A stretch of DNA of 64,000 bases from Podospora comata (taxonomy: Eukaryota; Ascomycota; Sordariomycetes; Sordariales; Podosporaceae), in NCBI GenBank assembly GCA_017354895.1, contig CP071494.1, positions 4,712,001-4,776,000 on the forward strand, given 5' to 3'. The position numbers and the translations under genes are program-made. The notes below the pieces were generated by a model. The model was given only the letters and a program-made list of their open reading frames with translations, searched no databases and was not told the origin of the DNA. Positions within the stretch are counted from its first letter, which is position 1, and every line of letters begins with the position of its first letter. This document shows, piece by piece, positions 24,301 to 34,806 of this stretch.

Positions 24301-24949
24301 TGCCCTGTAAATATCAAAGAAGTCCCTTTTGGGTTGATGTGACGGCAATTTAGTGGCCTGGAAGCGAGAGTCGAGCCCCAAAACGGCCAAGTGGAGGGGT
24401 GGACGCCAGCGCACACTGCTCGCACGCTACCCACTGCCCATTTGTGCCTGCAACCTGTAACACATTGCACAGGCAGGGAAGCTTGGATGCGCTGCGTACC
24501 TACCTGACCAACGACATCATCCTCCATCTCCCACATCTTCCAATCACTCGCTGCCTCTCCCACCACGCACTCAACACCGCCCGCGTGGACCAAACCCCAA
24601 ACCCCAAATCCCAAATCCACTCCCCATAGTGTTCGCTCGTCTGATTAGCATCTACTCGATAGCGCCCAAGTCGCCTATTTGTCCGCCCTTTTACGGAATC
24701 GTCACAGTACGGAGCCTCCCAAGAGACGCGGCCTGCAGTTCGACAACCTAAATCTGTCTCAGACGCACTGCGATAGCCGCGAAAAGTCGAATAGTAAATC
24801 GTTGGGACCCATCCATAATGATTTGCTGGACCCTGCGAACTCTGAGCAGCTAAGACCCGCCCTGGCATGTGTGAGTGGTGGTCGAGATCGAGCCTCTGCC
24901 CTTCCTCCTCCACTCGACTCAACTCGCACCTACGCATGCTGCAGCAGAC
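21334..24949. other. 3.6-kb gene-poor region
   Basis: The longest gap in the window, between the N-acetyltransferase start and Vac7. ORFs up to about 130 codons occur, but none has a recognisable domain, an ordered intron pattern or consistent coding bias. The part before 24950 is a C-rich, probably transcribed leader with an in-frame upstream ATG (24875) and a C/A-rich repeat near 24588-24622. I see no transposon ORF, terminal repeat or tRNA. It may hold non-coding RNA or a decayed element. Confidence 0.4.
24588..24622. repeat. short (CCCAAA)-like tandem repeat
   Basis: About four imperfect copies of a seven-base CCCCAAA/TCCCAAA unit in the leader of the Vac7 gene. It resembles, but is not, the fungal telomere repeat (CCCTAA). 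Confidence 0.7.
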
Positions 24950-27793
24950 ATGGACCCGTCGTCCAACAAGCCGACTGGCTCAGCAGAGGTCGGCAGTATC
25001 CCAACTGCCCTGCTCCATCCCACGTTATCCCGCGAATCCACCTCGAGCACGGCAACCATAACCCCAAAGACCGACTCGTGGCCCTCGAAGTTGACTTCGC
25101 AGACCTCGCAGACCTCGACCACGTCCACCTCCTCTTCGGCTGCACCTTCACCTCTCCACTCGCGCGAGCCCTCTCCAACACGACCGCCGCGGCAGCAACG
25201 TACGAGCACCTCACGAGCGTCATCCATCAACCCCGGGCCCCGGTCGCGGAAAAACAGTGCTCAGGATCTAGGAAAACAAGCCAACCCGCCACCACCACCA
25301 CCACCACCCCCCACGACGAAAACCTTGTCCTCCTCCACGACGCCTACTCTTCTGCCCACTATATCAGACCCAAGCTTCAATGCGGGTGCACCCGTCAAGT
25401 CACCCACGTCCATGGAGCATATTCGAGAGTCACCCCGGTGGCCGGTATCCCCTAGGCTACGATCTCCTCCACCCATTCTCCACCAGCCAAACATCCCACC
25501 TCAGCGACGATTAGAGCACGAAACACCTCTAATTGCTCTTCAGCGTGCGACCCCGCCCCAGCCTCGATACCAGGAGCCTCAGTCAGACACCGATACCGAC
25601 GACGCCCACATGCCGTCTGGGTTACGAACCCCCGCTCGAGGTGGTGGAAGCAGCTCAGTCTTGGAGACTGTCCAGGAAGTTAGTCCACTGGGTTCGCCAC
25701 GGGGACCAGGAGAGTCGCTGGAGGAAAAGATTGCTAGCAGCATGGCTTCTGAATCGTCACAGGCGGATCTGATTGGTCTCGGTCTGTCCAAGGAGACAGT
25801 GGGTAGATCCAACACTGGCCCGAACGACAGTGGTAGTGATAGTGGCAGCATCAAGGCCAGCCGACGGGGCGGATCTGGGATGCCACCGCCCCCTTTGACG
25901 ACAAGGCAGTCGAGCACCTCGATCAACAAGCCGGGCATGCCCAAGACCAAGACCGGCGACCTGCCATTGCAGAGTATGACGGTCGAGACGGAGACGGTTA
26001 CCTCGATTCCCCAAGCTGCGTTGGCCCCAAGTGTTGGCACCCAGGTGTCAAGTGCCAGTTTGCGGACAAAGGCCAGCAACGAGACGATACGACCGAGGAA
26101 GGAGAAAAAGAAGCCGCCACGGAAGCAACCCACTGTGACGGCGGTCAATGGTGAGAAACCACGTTCAGCTACATCCCCTAAATTACGACATCACATGTCC
26201 ATGTATTCAGTTTCTTCTTATTCTATTACCGACAAGCGCCCGTCTCCCCCAAGCTCTTTCAGCTCTCATGAGAGCGTGATAACGGATACCAAGCGGGAAC
26301 CGGGAGGCAGGAGGCAGAGCCTAGTTTCTCAGATCAGCAGCATGAGCAACCTACTGACACGAACACGTGTAGCATCCTCCAAGGCCGATATCTTCGAGGC
26401 CAAGGTCGCAAGCGCCGTCGAGGAAGCAAACTCGTCCGATTCCGAAGAGACTTTTGTCTACGATTCTAACCCACCAGACGCCCGTGACCGACCGCCGAGA
26501 TTTCATTCACGAACGCCGAGTGCGACATCCATGGTCAGCCAAATCGATCGGTCTGGGATGAGGTCCATCCACACCGTGATGGAGAGTTCTGGGCCTCAGA
26601 TGGTTGTCAAGAAGAGCATGAAATTCGTCAACACTTACAACAGCAATGCAAATGACGGCATCTATGGCGACGATGATGGGAAGGGAACTGGCAGGAGCAA
26701 TGCCGGTTCTGCCCGGGGAACTGCACGACATCACCATCATTTCGGCCGTTGGGGCCGTAACGGAGGCAGCAATGGTCACCCCTCATTGTTCGCCGAGCAC
26801 TCGCCTTTCAGTAATGCTGCAGCTGTTGGGAACGGAGGCTCAAGACACTCTTCCAACCCTCCGAGTCCCCGCTACGCTAATGCTCGTAACTACTCAACAG
26901 CAAATGGAAAGAGGTCGACACATCTATCAGCAGGGTATGATCTCGACGACAACACTACTGGCGCTGACGACGAGACAACACCCTTGGTTCAGTCCTCCAC
27001 GATGCGATCATCGAGGTCAGGCAGAAGCCGGAGGGGTCCTCACTCGCATTCATACCGGTCGATTGAGGCGCAACAATACAGGTCACCTCCCTCGGTCCTC
27101 AACCGGTTCGCGAGTTGTCTGGTCTTGACGGTCATGCTGTTGCTCATTGTCTCGGGCGCCATCGGCTTCATGTTTGCGACATCACAACCTCTCACCAATG
27201 TTCAGCTCACCAATATGAGCCATATTGTGGCCAGCCAACAGGAGCTTATGCTCGATCTTACCATCAAAGCCCATAACCCCAACGTCGTGGTTGTAGCTGT
27301 GGATTCTTGCAACATCGAGGTCTTCGCCAAGTCGCCACGCGGAATGTCGGATTCAGAGTGGTGGCGCCATACCCATCCCGGCGAGGTTGGACCACCACCC
27401 ATCAAGAGACCCGAAGGCGAAATGTTGGCGATGGAGGCCGACGATGATGATGATTCGGCGCCTAATCTGCACCTCGGCACCATTACTGGATTCGAGAGTC
27501 CCCTGACTTTCGAGGGTTCTTTCTTCAACCAGGGCGATTCGTTCTCGACTGGCGAGGTCCGCCTGAAAGATCCTGGCAACGTCACCAAACCTGGTGGTCC
27601 CGAGCGATGGGAGCGGGTCCTGGAGGACGAGTTCACGTTGATTTTGAAGGGCGTCATCACATACACTCTTCCCCTGAGCCAACGGGAGCGAAAGGCCACC
27701 ATCACTGCGAAGAAGATCATCAGACCAAACTCGGCCGACGACCCTGCGGTCCAACCCGACGACGGGGAGGTTACCATCTCACTTATACCTTAA
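24950..27793 (+). CDS. vac7: Vac7-family regulator of vacuolar PI(3,5)P2 synthesis
   Basis: A single long exon of 947 residues from MDPSSNKPTG. An in-frame ATG at 24875 would add 25 residues. Residues 1-720 are disordered and Ser/Pro/Thr/Arg-rich, with a Pro run near 115-125 and an acidic SDSEETFVYDSN patch near 495. One transmembrane segment (ASCLVLTVMLLLIVSGAIGF, about 722-741) is followed by a C-terminal, presumably lumenal domain: ELMLDLTIKAHNPNVVVVAV, CNIEVFAKS and LGTITGFESPLTFEG. This layout is that of fungal Vac7. In yeast it sits on the vacuole membrane and activates the Fab1 lipid kinase complex during osmotic stress; the same role is inferred. The region before the membrane span also has ETTPLVQSS, resembling an acidic sorting motif. 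Confidence 0.9.
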   Translation: MDPSSNKPTGSAEVGSIPTALLHPTLSRESTSSTATITPKTDSWPSKLTSQTSQTSTTSTSSSAAPSPLHSREPSPTRPPRQQRTSTSRASSINPGPRSRKNSAQDLGKQANPPPPPPPPPTTKTLSSSTTPTLLPTISDPSFNAGAPVKSPTSMEHIRESPRWPVSPRLRSPPPILHQPNIPPQRRLEHETPLIALQRATPPQPRYQEPQSDTDTDDAHMPSGLRTPARGGGSSSVLETVQEVSPLGSPRGPGESLEEKIASSMASESSQADLIGLGLSKETVGRSNTGPNDSGSDSGSIKASRRGGSGMPPPPLTTRQSSTSINKPGMPKTKTGDLPLQSMTVETETVTSIPQAALAPSVGTQVSSASLRTKASNETIRPRKEKKKPPRKQPTVTAVNGEKPRSATSPKLRHHMSMYSVSSYSITDKRPSPPSSFSSHESVITDTKREPGGRRQSLVSQISSMSNLLTRTRVASSKADIFEAKVASAVEEANSSDSEETFVYDSNPPDARDRPPRFHSRTPSATSMVSQIDRSGMRSIHTVMESSGPQMVVKKSMKFVNTYNSNANDGIYGDDDGKGTGRSNAGSARGTARHHHHFGRWGRNGGSNGHPSLFAEHSPFSNAAAVGNGGSRHSSNPPSPRYANARNYSTANGKRSTHLSAGYDLDDNTTGADDETTPLVQSSTMRSSRSGRSRRGPHSHSYRSIEAQQYRSPPSVLNRFASCLVLTVMLLLIVSGAIGFMFATSQPLTNVQLTNMSHIVASQQELMLDLTIKAHNPNVVVVAVDSCNIEVFAKSPRGMSDSEWWRHTHPGEVGPPPIKRPEGEMLAMEADDDDDSAPNLHLGTITGFESPLTFEGSFFNQGDSFSTGEVRLKDPGNVTKPGGPERWERVLEDEFTLILKGVITYTLPLSQRERKATITAKKIIRPNSADDPAVQPDDGEVTISLIP

Positions 27794-29123
27794 TAATTGG
27801 CACTGGCTTCGGCCGTGCGTCCAGCGACTGCACATAAATTTCCTTTTTTACTTTATGTGAATGACTCTCTTTTTTTCACGAAGACAAAGACATACCTATT
27901 TTATTCTCTTAAACTTTTCATTTTCTCTTCGGTGGCAATTGGTTACATGTGTATATTTCTGGGGCTTGTGTGTTTGTGTGATGAAGCGTTGCATGGCATT
28001 ATGGACTAAGATATATTCCCCCGGGAGAACATGGGCTGGTAAAGAGGCAAAGCAAACTGGGCGTTGGTTGGATTGGTATACAAAAATTCAAAACTCACAT
28101 CACAAACAAATTGAGCAATCAAAGACCGGCATTATAAGAAAAGGAAAAGACGGGACTGTACAGAGTTTCTCCATCATTGGTAGTTTAGGGGGTACCTAAT
28201 ACGTAATGATGGTGAGATGGATGGTGGAGGGCATGTGGTATGAAGGATAAGTGCTGGAGGTGTTTCTGTTGGGACCCGCAGACTAGACAAGGGGGGGGCT
28301 TGAGGGGACTTTTGTGAGGGTTGAGTGTGATAACAGATATCTGTGAGAGCGAAAGACACTCTTATAGGAACAAGATTTTGATGAATATCACATAAACTTG
28401 ATGTCACTATTGCCACCATATCTTTGAAGTTGATGTGGCTTTTGAGCAGCAAAGGGGAAGGCATGTGCACACAGCAGCCGTTACCTTCGGGCCAAGTTCT
28501 TTATACATTGCATGATATCAATATAAGCACATTCTATTGTCGTTGTCAAGTGTGTAAACAAGGAAGACGCTCAACAAAGTTCAGGCTTTCGCTTACGATC
28601 TATCATCATTGAGCAGCAACTTCAAAACATAACTCTCATCATACCCCCTACCCTGCTATGTTCACCTCATGCTCACAAATGAAACGTTCATCTCTGTCTA
28701 TTCCCACCAAAGCATACAAACGTCCCCCTTCTTCAACCATAGCCACCCAAGATGAACTTCAACTCCACCACAAACAAAACTACACACTCAAAAAGAAACT
28801 CAACAAAGACCAAAGCAAAACAAAAGCCACAACAGATCATTATATATACCTAATTAACCACCCTCCCATCCCATCATCCCTCCCAGTAGTATTCCCAGTT
28901 TAACTTGATCATTTCGTTTCTGTGTCTTCATCTTCATCGGAAATATGCCCGTACGTACGTTGTTCATCAGTAGTTTAGCCCATTCCCGTATTTCATCATC
29001 TCTTATAGCCCCCCTTCACCCCCTCACACACCATCCATTTATCCTACCCACCTCTCCATCCCGCTGTCCAACACACCCTCTCCCATCATAAAACTCTAAT
29101 TCGTTAAAAGAAGAAGACGTGAA
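27794..29123. other. convergent intergenic region
   Basis: 1.3 kb between convergent stops, AT-rich and A/C-rich in 28700-28860. It is long for two 3' UTRs. No conserved ORF, tRNA or repeat was recognised. Confidence 0.45.
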
Positions 29124-31164
29124 CTACTCCCTAATCGTCTCGGCCGTCCCAACAGCTTGCTCATCCTTCTTCACAAACGCGCTCGTCGCCCATCCCATCC
29201 AGCTGTTCCTCTTGTTCGCCCTCTCGGCCGCTGCTTGAGCCTCGGCATTCTCCTGCACGAGCCTCAACGGCCTGGGCTTGTTGCCCCCAAACGTCGTCTT
29301 CTCCTTCTCGTGCTGGCTTCTGGGAGGGGAACTATGGCTGGAGACAAAATCCCGTTCGAGAATCGAGTCCCCGCTCGTGCTGCTTGTTTCGCTTCGCATG
29401 CCCGGGAAGTTGCCCGCCGAAGCGGGAGGGGCACCGGTCGTGGAGTGGGCGCTTTGAGGGCCGTTGCCGCTGGTGCTGCCGCTCATGCTGGAGCGGTTGC
29501 CTGCTCCCTGGGGCGCCCAGAAGGTCTGGGAGGATCGGAGGGATGGGGAAAGCGGGCCGTCAACGGCGGAAGGGCCCTTGTACATGGCGTTTACGAGCGA
29601 GGCGGCGCCGACAGAGGTGTATTGATCGCTCATGGGCCTAGCACGGCGAGTCGAGGTGTTACGGGTCAGGCCGATGGGGATGCTGGGCGCCGTTTCCAGG
29701 TTGGAGACGTCGGCGCTGGCCGAGGGCATGAAGCTCATGGGGCGGGGCTTGGGGCGGACGCCGCCGCCGATGCTCATCGTCTTGGCGCGCTGGAGGAGGG
29801 ACGGTCCAGGTGGAGGGGCCGCCTGCTTGGGGGTGGGGGGCGGGGGGAGTTCCTTGTTGGTGTTTGCGTTTGCGTTGCCCTTGAAATCGCTGCTCTGGTC
29901 GAGGATGTGCTCGAATCCTTGGTGCTGCAACAGACGCTCAATGATCTTGTTGATGTAAAGAGTCAGAGCCTTATTTTGGTCTTTAACCGACTTGATCTCC
30001 GCCTCTAGGCGCCTCTGAGTCTCGAGCTCCTGTTCGTTTGGGGGGTCGCTTTCGGCAGCGCCGTTGAGCTCATCGGCCAAGCTGGCTCCGTTGGATCTGC
30101 CTTCCAGGGCAGCGAGAGCGTCTTGGTTCGCCGAGGCGTGACCGAGATAGCTGAAATCGTTCGTTCCAAAGTCGCCCTTGAGAGTCCGGTCTTGGAGAAG
30201 CAGCTGGTAACTTTCGTTGTCTTCCATCAACCTAGCGTTGGCCACGCGGGCCTCCATGAGCTGGCGCTCAACTTCCTGAAGACGGCCACCGCCCTGGTTT
30301 TGCGACTCGACGAGCTTGATCTGTGCCTCGGCCAACTCGAGTCTGAGAGATTCAATCAGCTTGTCCTTTTGCAGCAACAACTTGGAGTTGTTGCGTGAAT
30401 CGCTGCGGTGGATGGACGAAGGGGGCGCAAAGCTTCCATTTTCGATGCTGGGTGAGTTGGTCACGGCTGTTTGGGTATCAGTATATTTTCCACGCGCAAA
30501 CCAGACCACAAAAACACTCACATTGCCGCGTCGGCCTGTCCTCGTCCAGGTTCCTCTGCGCGAGGCTGTCTTTGAGGCGCTGAATCACGGTCTGCATCTC
30601 CTCCTCGCGGTTGGCCATCTCCTCCTTCTCCTTCATCATGCCACTCCGCTCAGCCTCGTAGATGGTCTCCATCTCGCGCATCTGGCGGGCAGTCTCGCGC
30701 TTCTCATTGGTGAGTGTCTCGATCTGCTCTTCTTGTTCATGAACCCTCTCCTCAAGCTTCGCCTGCTCCCTGTGCGCCTCGTCCAGCTTGTCCTGAAGGA
30801 TCTCGACCTGACGCTTGGTTGACTCGGCCGAGCTCTCGGCCCTCTCCAGTCGCGTCTTCAAGTCGTCGATGATGGCCACGGTCTCGGCGCGGATGGCCTC
30901 ATCACGCTCGGCGTCGGCTGGGCTACCGCTCCTGCCATTGCTAGAGATCCCGTTGAGAAGGGACTGGCGCCTTTCGTGGGCGGCCGCACGTGCGGAAACA
31001 GGTGTCCCGGTGCGTGAAGGACGGGCGTTGCGTGCTGCGGCGGCGGGTGTGGTGCCAGACGTGCTGGAGGTGGTAGGAGTTGATGATCTCGCACTCGGGC
31101 GCTGCGGAGTTCCAGTGGGTGTCTCGCGACCAGTCGCCGGAGGCTTCTTGGCGACGGCAGCCAT
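29124..31164 (-). CDS. coiled-coil protein of unknown function
   Basis: Two exons, 31164-30522 and 30466-29124, giving 661 residues. The intron (55 nt, GTGAGT donor, AACAG acceptor) joins in frame. Residues 1-80 are Ser/Thr/Pro/Ala-rich and basic. A strong heptad coiled coil covers about 88-212 (EIQTLTNEKR-type repeats) and continues at 235-310. A well-ordered segment near 375-395 (ALTLYINKIIERLLQHQGF) is probably the conserved core. The C-terminal third is disordered with many Ser/Pro/Arg sites and ends with a short NSWMGWATSAFVKKDE motif. Similar fungal proteins are often labelled 'M protein repeat', which says nothing about role. A cytoskeletal or trafficking scaffold is possible but unproven. 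Confidence 0.85.
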
Positions 31165-32865
31165 GGCGGTAGGTAGGTTGGTTTTATGAAATGTAGTATA
31201 GGTTCCTTTGTTGCGGTGAGTCTAGCGATACTCTGCCACTACTATGCAAAAAAGAAAGAACCCAAGATGCAGAGCGAAAAGGTCAGGTAACGAGCGCAAA
31301 GTCGATAGGCTGAAAGAGGGGCTCGAAGACTCTTTTTGGGGCGGTGAAGAGGAAGAGAAACTCGACGTTTCACCTCCAGTTCGGACGTTATGTTTGTGAA
31401 GGGGGGGGACGACCCCGGACAACAGCTGAGGGAGGATATTGCCGACCCACTTGCCTTGTCGGGCGTTCTAGCGCTGTTATTAGTGGCGTTTGGGGGACCC
31501 TTGGTCACTGGGCTTCTTGACTCTCTAGCGACTTATTCTGAGCTGGTCGACTCTTTTCAAGGCTTTCTGCTGGATATCGTAGTCTCGATCAAGGTTTGAC
31601 AACAGGTTGTGCTTGTTTGCGCTGGCAGCCTCGACAGGTCGAGGGATAGGAATGGATTTGTTGGCTGGGACCTGCCTGGACTGGTTGCTGGGATCTCTCA
31701 GAGCATGCCGACCTCCTATGCAGTTCGTCTGTTGCTAGGTATACATATGCACCTCGGCCACGAGACCAAAGCGCTAACTATTCAAGCCCTCAAGTGATGT
31801 GACTTGCAGGAGGCAAGTCATAATAAGCAGGTGTGTGTGGGAGAGCTACTAGCAGTAAGGTAGCACGCCGGCCTCTTGATGGGATTCCACCCAAAGAGCT
31901 GTCTTCATCTTCTTTGTCGACTTGGGAACACGAGCACAAATACACCACCAGCCTTAACAAGACAAGAGACCCGGGAAGCAATTACGGCTTTAAAACCTTG
32001 TTTATCATGCACCGACAGCGGTCTCACCTCTTCCATGTTTGCTGCGAGGTGAAGTGGTCGGGGACTCGCTGAAATGAGCAACCCGCCCCGCGTTAGCTGT
32101 TCATGCAGCGATTGCCTGGTCTCTTGATCCTCGTCCGCCGTTATGAGTCCGGGGCACGTGGAGAATGGAGAACCATAATGAGCAAACCAACAACTCAAGC
32201 GCTCTGAAGCAATGGGTAGCTCATCGACAGTCTCATTAATCCTCTAAGTGTCCTTTACCTGTGTATTTGCCTCCTTACGTGGTCATGAACATCGGCCGTG
32301 GCCAACAAAGGAAGCAGACTTCAGATTCCGCCCTCGGGTTCCGCATCATGTTTTAATTAAAACAATTCGACCTTTCAATGCGCTCTCTCCATACCTACCG
32401 CGCATAGGGAGCTGTCAGTGGTCAATCTGGCATGGATCTTCCCTTCCGATTCCGATAACCCGAAGGATGTCAACCGGGTGCTTATGCCAGCTGTGAGGTG
32501 TCTTCTTACCACCTGGTTAAACGTAGCTCAACATCTGGGTTGTTGGCTTACACTGGGAGGCAAACCATGGAGGATTCCAACTGACAAATCGAGAACACCG
32601 ACTTTGTTCAGAGGCAACGCAGCGAAGCTGATTTAGTCACCACGACTGGGCAACACTAATCAATAAAACAAAGAGATGGCAGCGAGAGGTCATGTATTAC
32701 AACTATCTATTGGAGCCATCAATCCAGGGGGCAAGCCCTGACCAACCATGGCCATCAAATCACTTTTTGAGCCGAGCAGAGCTCGGTGTGTGACTTGCCC
32801 GAGTTGAGAACCCGAACGCCGTGCCAAATGCCAACTCTTTTCCCTGTCTTTTTCAGGTTGACTCT
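31165..32865. other. intergenic region
   Basis: 1.7 kb between the start of the coiled-coil gene and the stop of the L30 gene (both minus strand). A purine/pyrimidine-asymmetric leader lies near 31250-31400. No gene or repeat is supported. Confidence 0.45.
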
Positions 32866-33456
32866 TTAGGCAGTCTGGTCAGCCAGAATGTCGGAGTCAC
32901 CAGCGTCGAGGATGGCCATGGTGGAGCACTTGAAGAGCTTGCCAAGAGCGGTACCAAGCTCAATCTGTAAGGGAGGGAGGTTCGTTAGCACTTGATCTTG
33001 TACCCTCCAAAGCCTATAGCAGACTTCTTCTCTGGGTGGACCGTTTGACAACGTGGTGTCTTCACGGCCAAGAACAAACATCCAGGATTGGTGCCTGGTG
33101 TTTTTTCTGGTTGCAGAGTCTACGGGACTGTCGGGATTCAACTTACGTTGGTGCCGTTGTAGTGGTGGACTGAGGTCTTGCTCATCATGGAGTAGTACTC
33201 GAGCTCAGACTTGCGGAGAGGAGGGGTGTTGGCAGCGATGAGGATCAACTTGGCCTTGCCGGTGCGGAGGGCCTTGAGGGTCGATCTGTATCCAAGGACG
33301 ACCTTGCCTGTAAACCGCCACCGTTAGTGATTTTTTCGCCATCAAAATTGAGGCTCTCACGAGCAGCTCAGCGGCCACAAACGTACCGGACTTCATAACA
33401 AGGGCCAGCTTGGCGCCGATGGACTGAGCGTCCGACTTAGACTTCTTGGGGGCCAT
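32866..33456 (-). CDS. rpl30: 60S ribosomal protein L30
   Basis: Three exons: 33456-33387, 33307-33147 and 32964-32866, giving 109 residues, the normal eL30 length. Family segments are intact: [47 protein letters not shown] and [20 protein letters not shown]. It is a large-subunit protein; in yeast, L30 also binds its own transcript to regulate splicing. Whether that happens here cannot be told. Intron 1 starts GTACGT within the Gly24 codon. It shares a 375-bp divergent promoter with L10. Confidence 0.97.
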
Positions 33457-33831
33457 TGCGACGGTTGGGGATGGTTTGACAGAGATAGAAGTTGGCCTCG
33501 AAGGTTGGTGTTGTCCTTGTCTTTGGCAGGAAGCGTCGTCGGGTTGCAGAACAAAGTCCAAGTGAAGTATTCCAGAAAGTTTGGAAATCTCCAAATCCCA
33601 AGCAAACGTGGGGTCGGCTCTGATTGGCTGCGTACAGTGGGCCGGATTTTCCTTGTGCCCTAACAGCCCCACTTTTACGTGATCAGCTCAGCCGGCAGGA
33701 AAATGAGCCCGCGATTGGTAATCGAAGGCGAATTTGAATGTGGTCAAAATACAGAGGCTTCCCACTTGTCCCTCTCGCACCCCAACACCCAGCGACACCC
33801 ACACCCAGCGACATCGCGAAAATCAGTCAAG
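33457..33831. promoter_or_regulatory. shared divergent promoter of ribosomal L30 and L10 genes
   Basis: 375 bases separate the two start codons, which face away from each other. Both genes encode large-subunit proteins needed in equal amounts, so joint control is likely (inference). The L10 side has a C/A-rich leader with a twofold repeated CACCCAGCGACA word at about 33786-33813. Confidence 0.6.
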
Positions 33832-34806
33832 ATGGCCCGCCGTCCCGCCAGATGCTACCGGTACTGCAAGAACAAGGTAAGCTTGCGATAATTTGAGATG
33901 TTGAAGTTTTGAACCTTTGGAAGGAGTCGGTCGGCATTTTTGTTTCGGGATTTGTGGGCGGAAAAATGGACGATGGACCATGGGCATGACGGAGGACCGA
34001 GCAGAAAGAGGAGGATTCACGACAACGAAGGACACCGACGACGACAATGACGACAATAACAACGACAACAACAACGGGGTTCTGACTGTATTGTGCTCGT
34101 CTTTGAACAAGATGCTGACCTCATTTTTTTGATAGCCGTACCCTAAGTCGCGCTTCAACCGCGGTGTCCCCGACCCCAAGATTCGCATCTTCGATCTTGG
34201 CCGCAAGCGTGCCACCGTCGATGACTTCCCTCTCTGCATCCACCTCGTTTCCAACGAGTTGGAACAGCTGAGCTCTGAGGCCCTTGAAGCCGCCCGTATT
34301 TGCGCCAACAAGTACCTCGTCAAGCTTGCCGGCAAGGAAGGTTTCCACCTCCGTGTCCGTGCCCACCCCTACCATGTCGTCCGTATCAACAAGATGTTGT
34401 CCTGCGCCGGTGCCGATAGACTTCAGACTGGTATGCGTGGTGCCTGGGGTAAGCCCAACGGCACTGTCGCCCGTGTCAACATTGGCCAGATCATCTTGAG
34501 CGTCCGCACCCGTGACTCTAGTAAGTTTTTCCGGACCATATTCTGCAACACCGCGGATGCTAACCGCTGTCTTCAGACCGTGCTATTGCTCTCGAGGCTC
34601 TCCGCCGCTCCCAGTACAAGTTCCCCGGTCGCCAAAAGATCATTATCTCCAAGAACTGGGGCTTCACCCCCCTCCGCCGCGAGGAGTACCTCGAGGCCAA
34701 GGCCGCCGGCCGCGTCAAGGTCGATGGTGCTTATGTTCAGTTCTTGTCCAACAAGGGCAACCTCGCTCAGAACATGAAGCGCTTCCCTGATGCCTTCACT
34801 GCCTAA
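33832..34806 (+). CDS. rpl10: 60S ribosomal protein L10 (uL16)
   Basis: Three exons: 33832-33876, 34136-34520 and 34577-34806, giving 219 residues, close to the yeast length. It starts [20 protein letters not shown]. It contains the core [20 protein letters not shown], the conserved loop around [20 protein letters not shown], which in yeast lies near the peptidyl-transferase centre, and the helix [10 protein letters not shown]-type segment. The first intron is long for this window (259 nt) and carries a GAC/AAC-rich repeat. It is divergent from L30. Confidence 0.97.
34018..34078. repeat. (GAC/AAC)n triplet-rich tract in L10 intron 1
   Basis: About 60 bases of imperfect GAC, AAC and GACAAC units inside the first intron of the L10 gene. 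It is non-coding in the spliced gene and probably length-variable. Confidence 0.8.

Noticed and set aside
24588-24622. C/A-rich repeat considered as an internal telomere sequence
   Set aside because: The unit is CCCCAAA/TCCCAAA, not the CCCTAA of filamentous fungi, and is too short.
24679-25455. 258-codon + strand ORF overlapping the Vac7 start
   Set aside because: It is in a different frame from Vac7, with composition typical of an overlapping frame and no domain.
14420-27793. VAP, sphingolipid desaturase and Vac7 as a lipid-function cluster
   Set aside because: They are interrupted by unrelated genes, lie on mixed strands with large gaps and are housekeeping genes; proximity is probably chance.
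29157-30008. 283-codon ORF on the + strand
   Set aside because: It lies antisense to the second exon of the coiled-coil gene, has low-complexity Gly/Arg/Val composition and no family likeness; a shadow of biased codon use.
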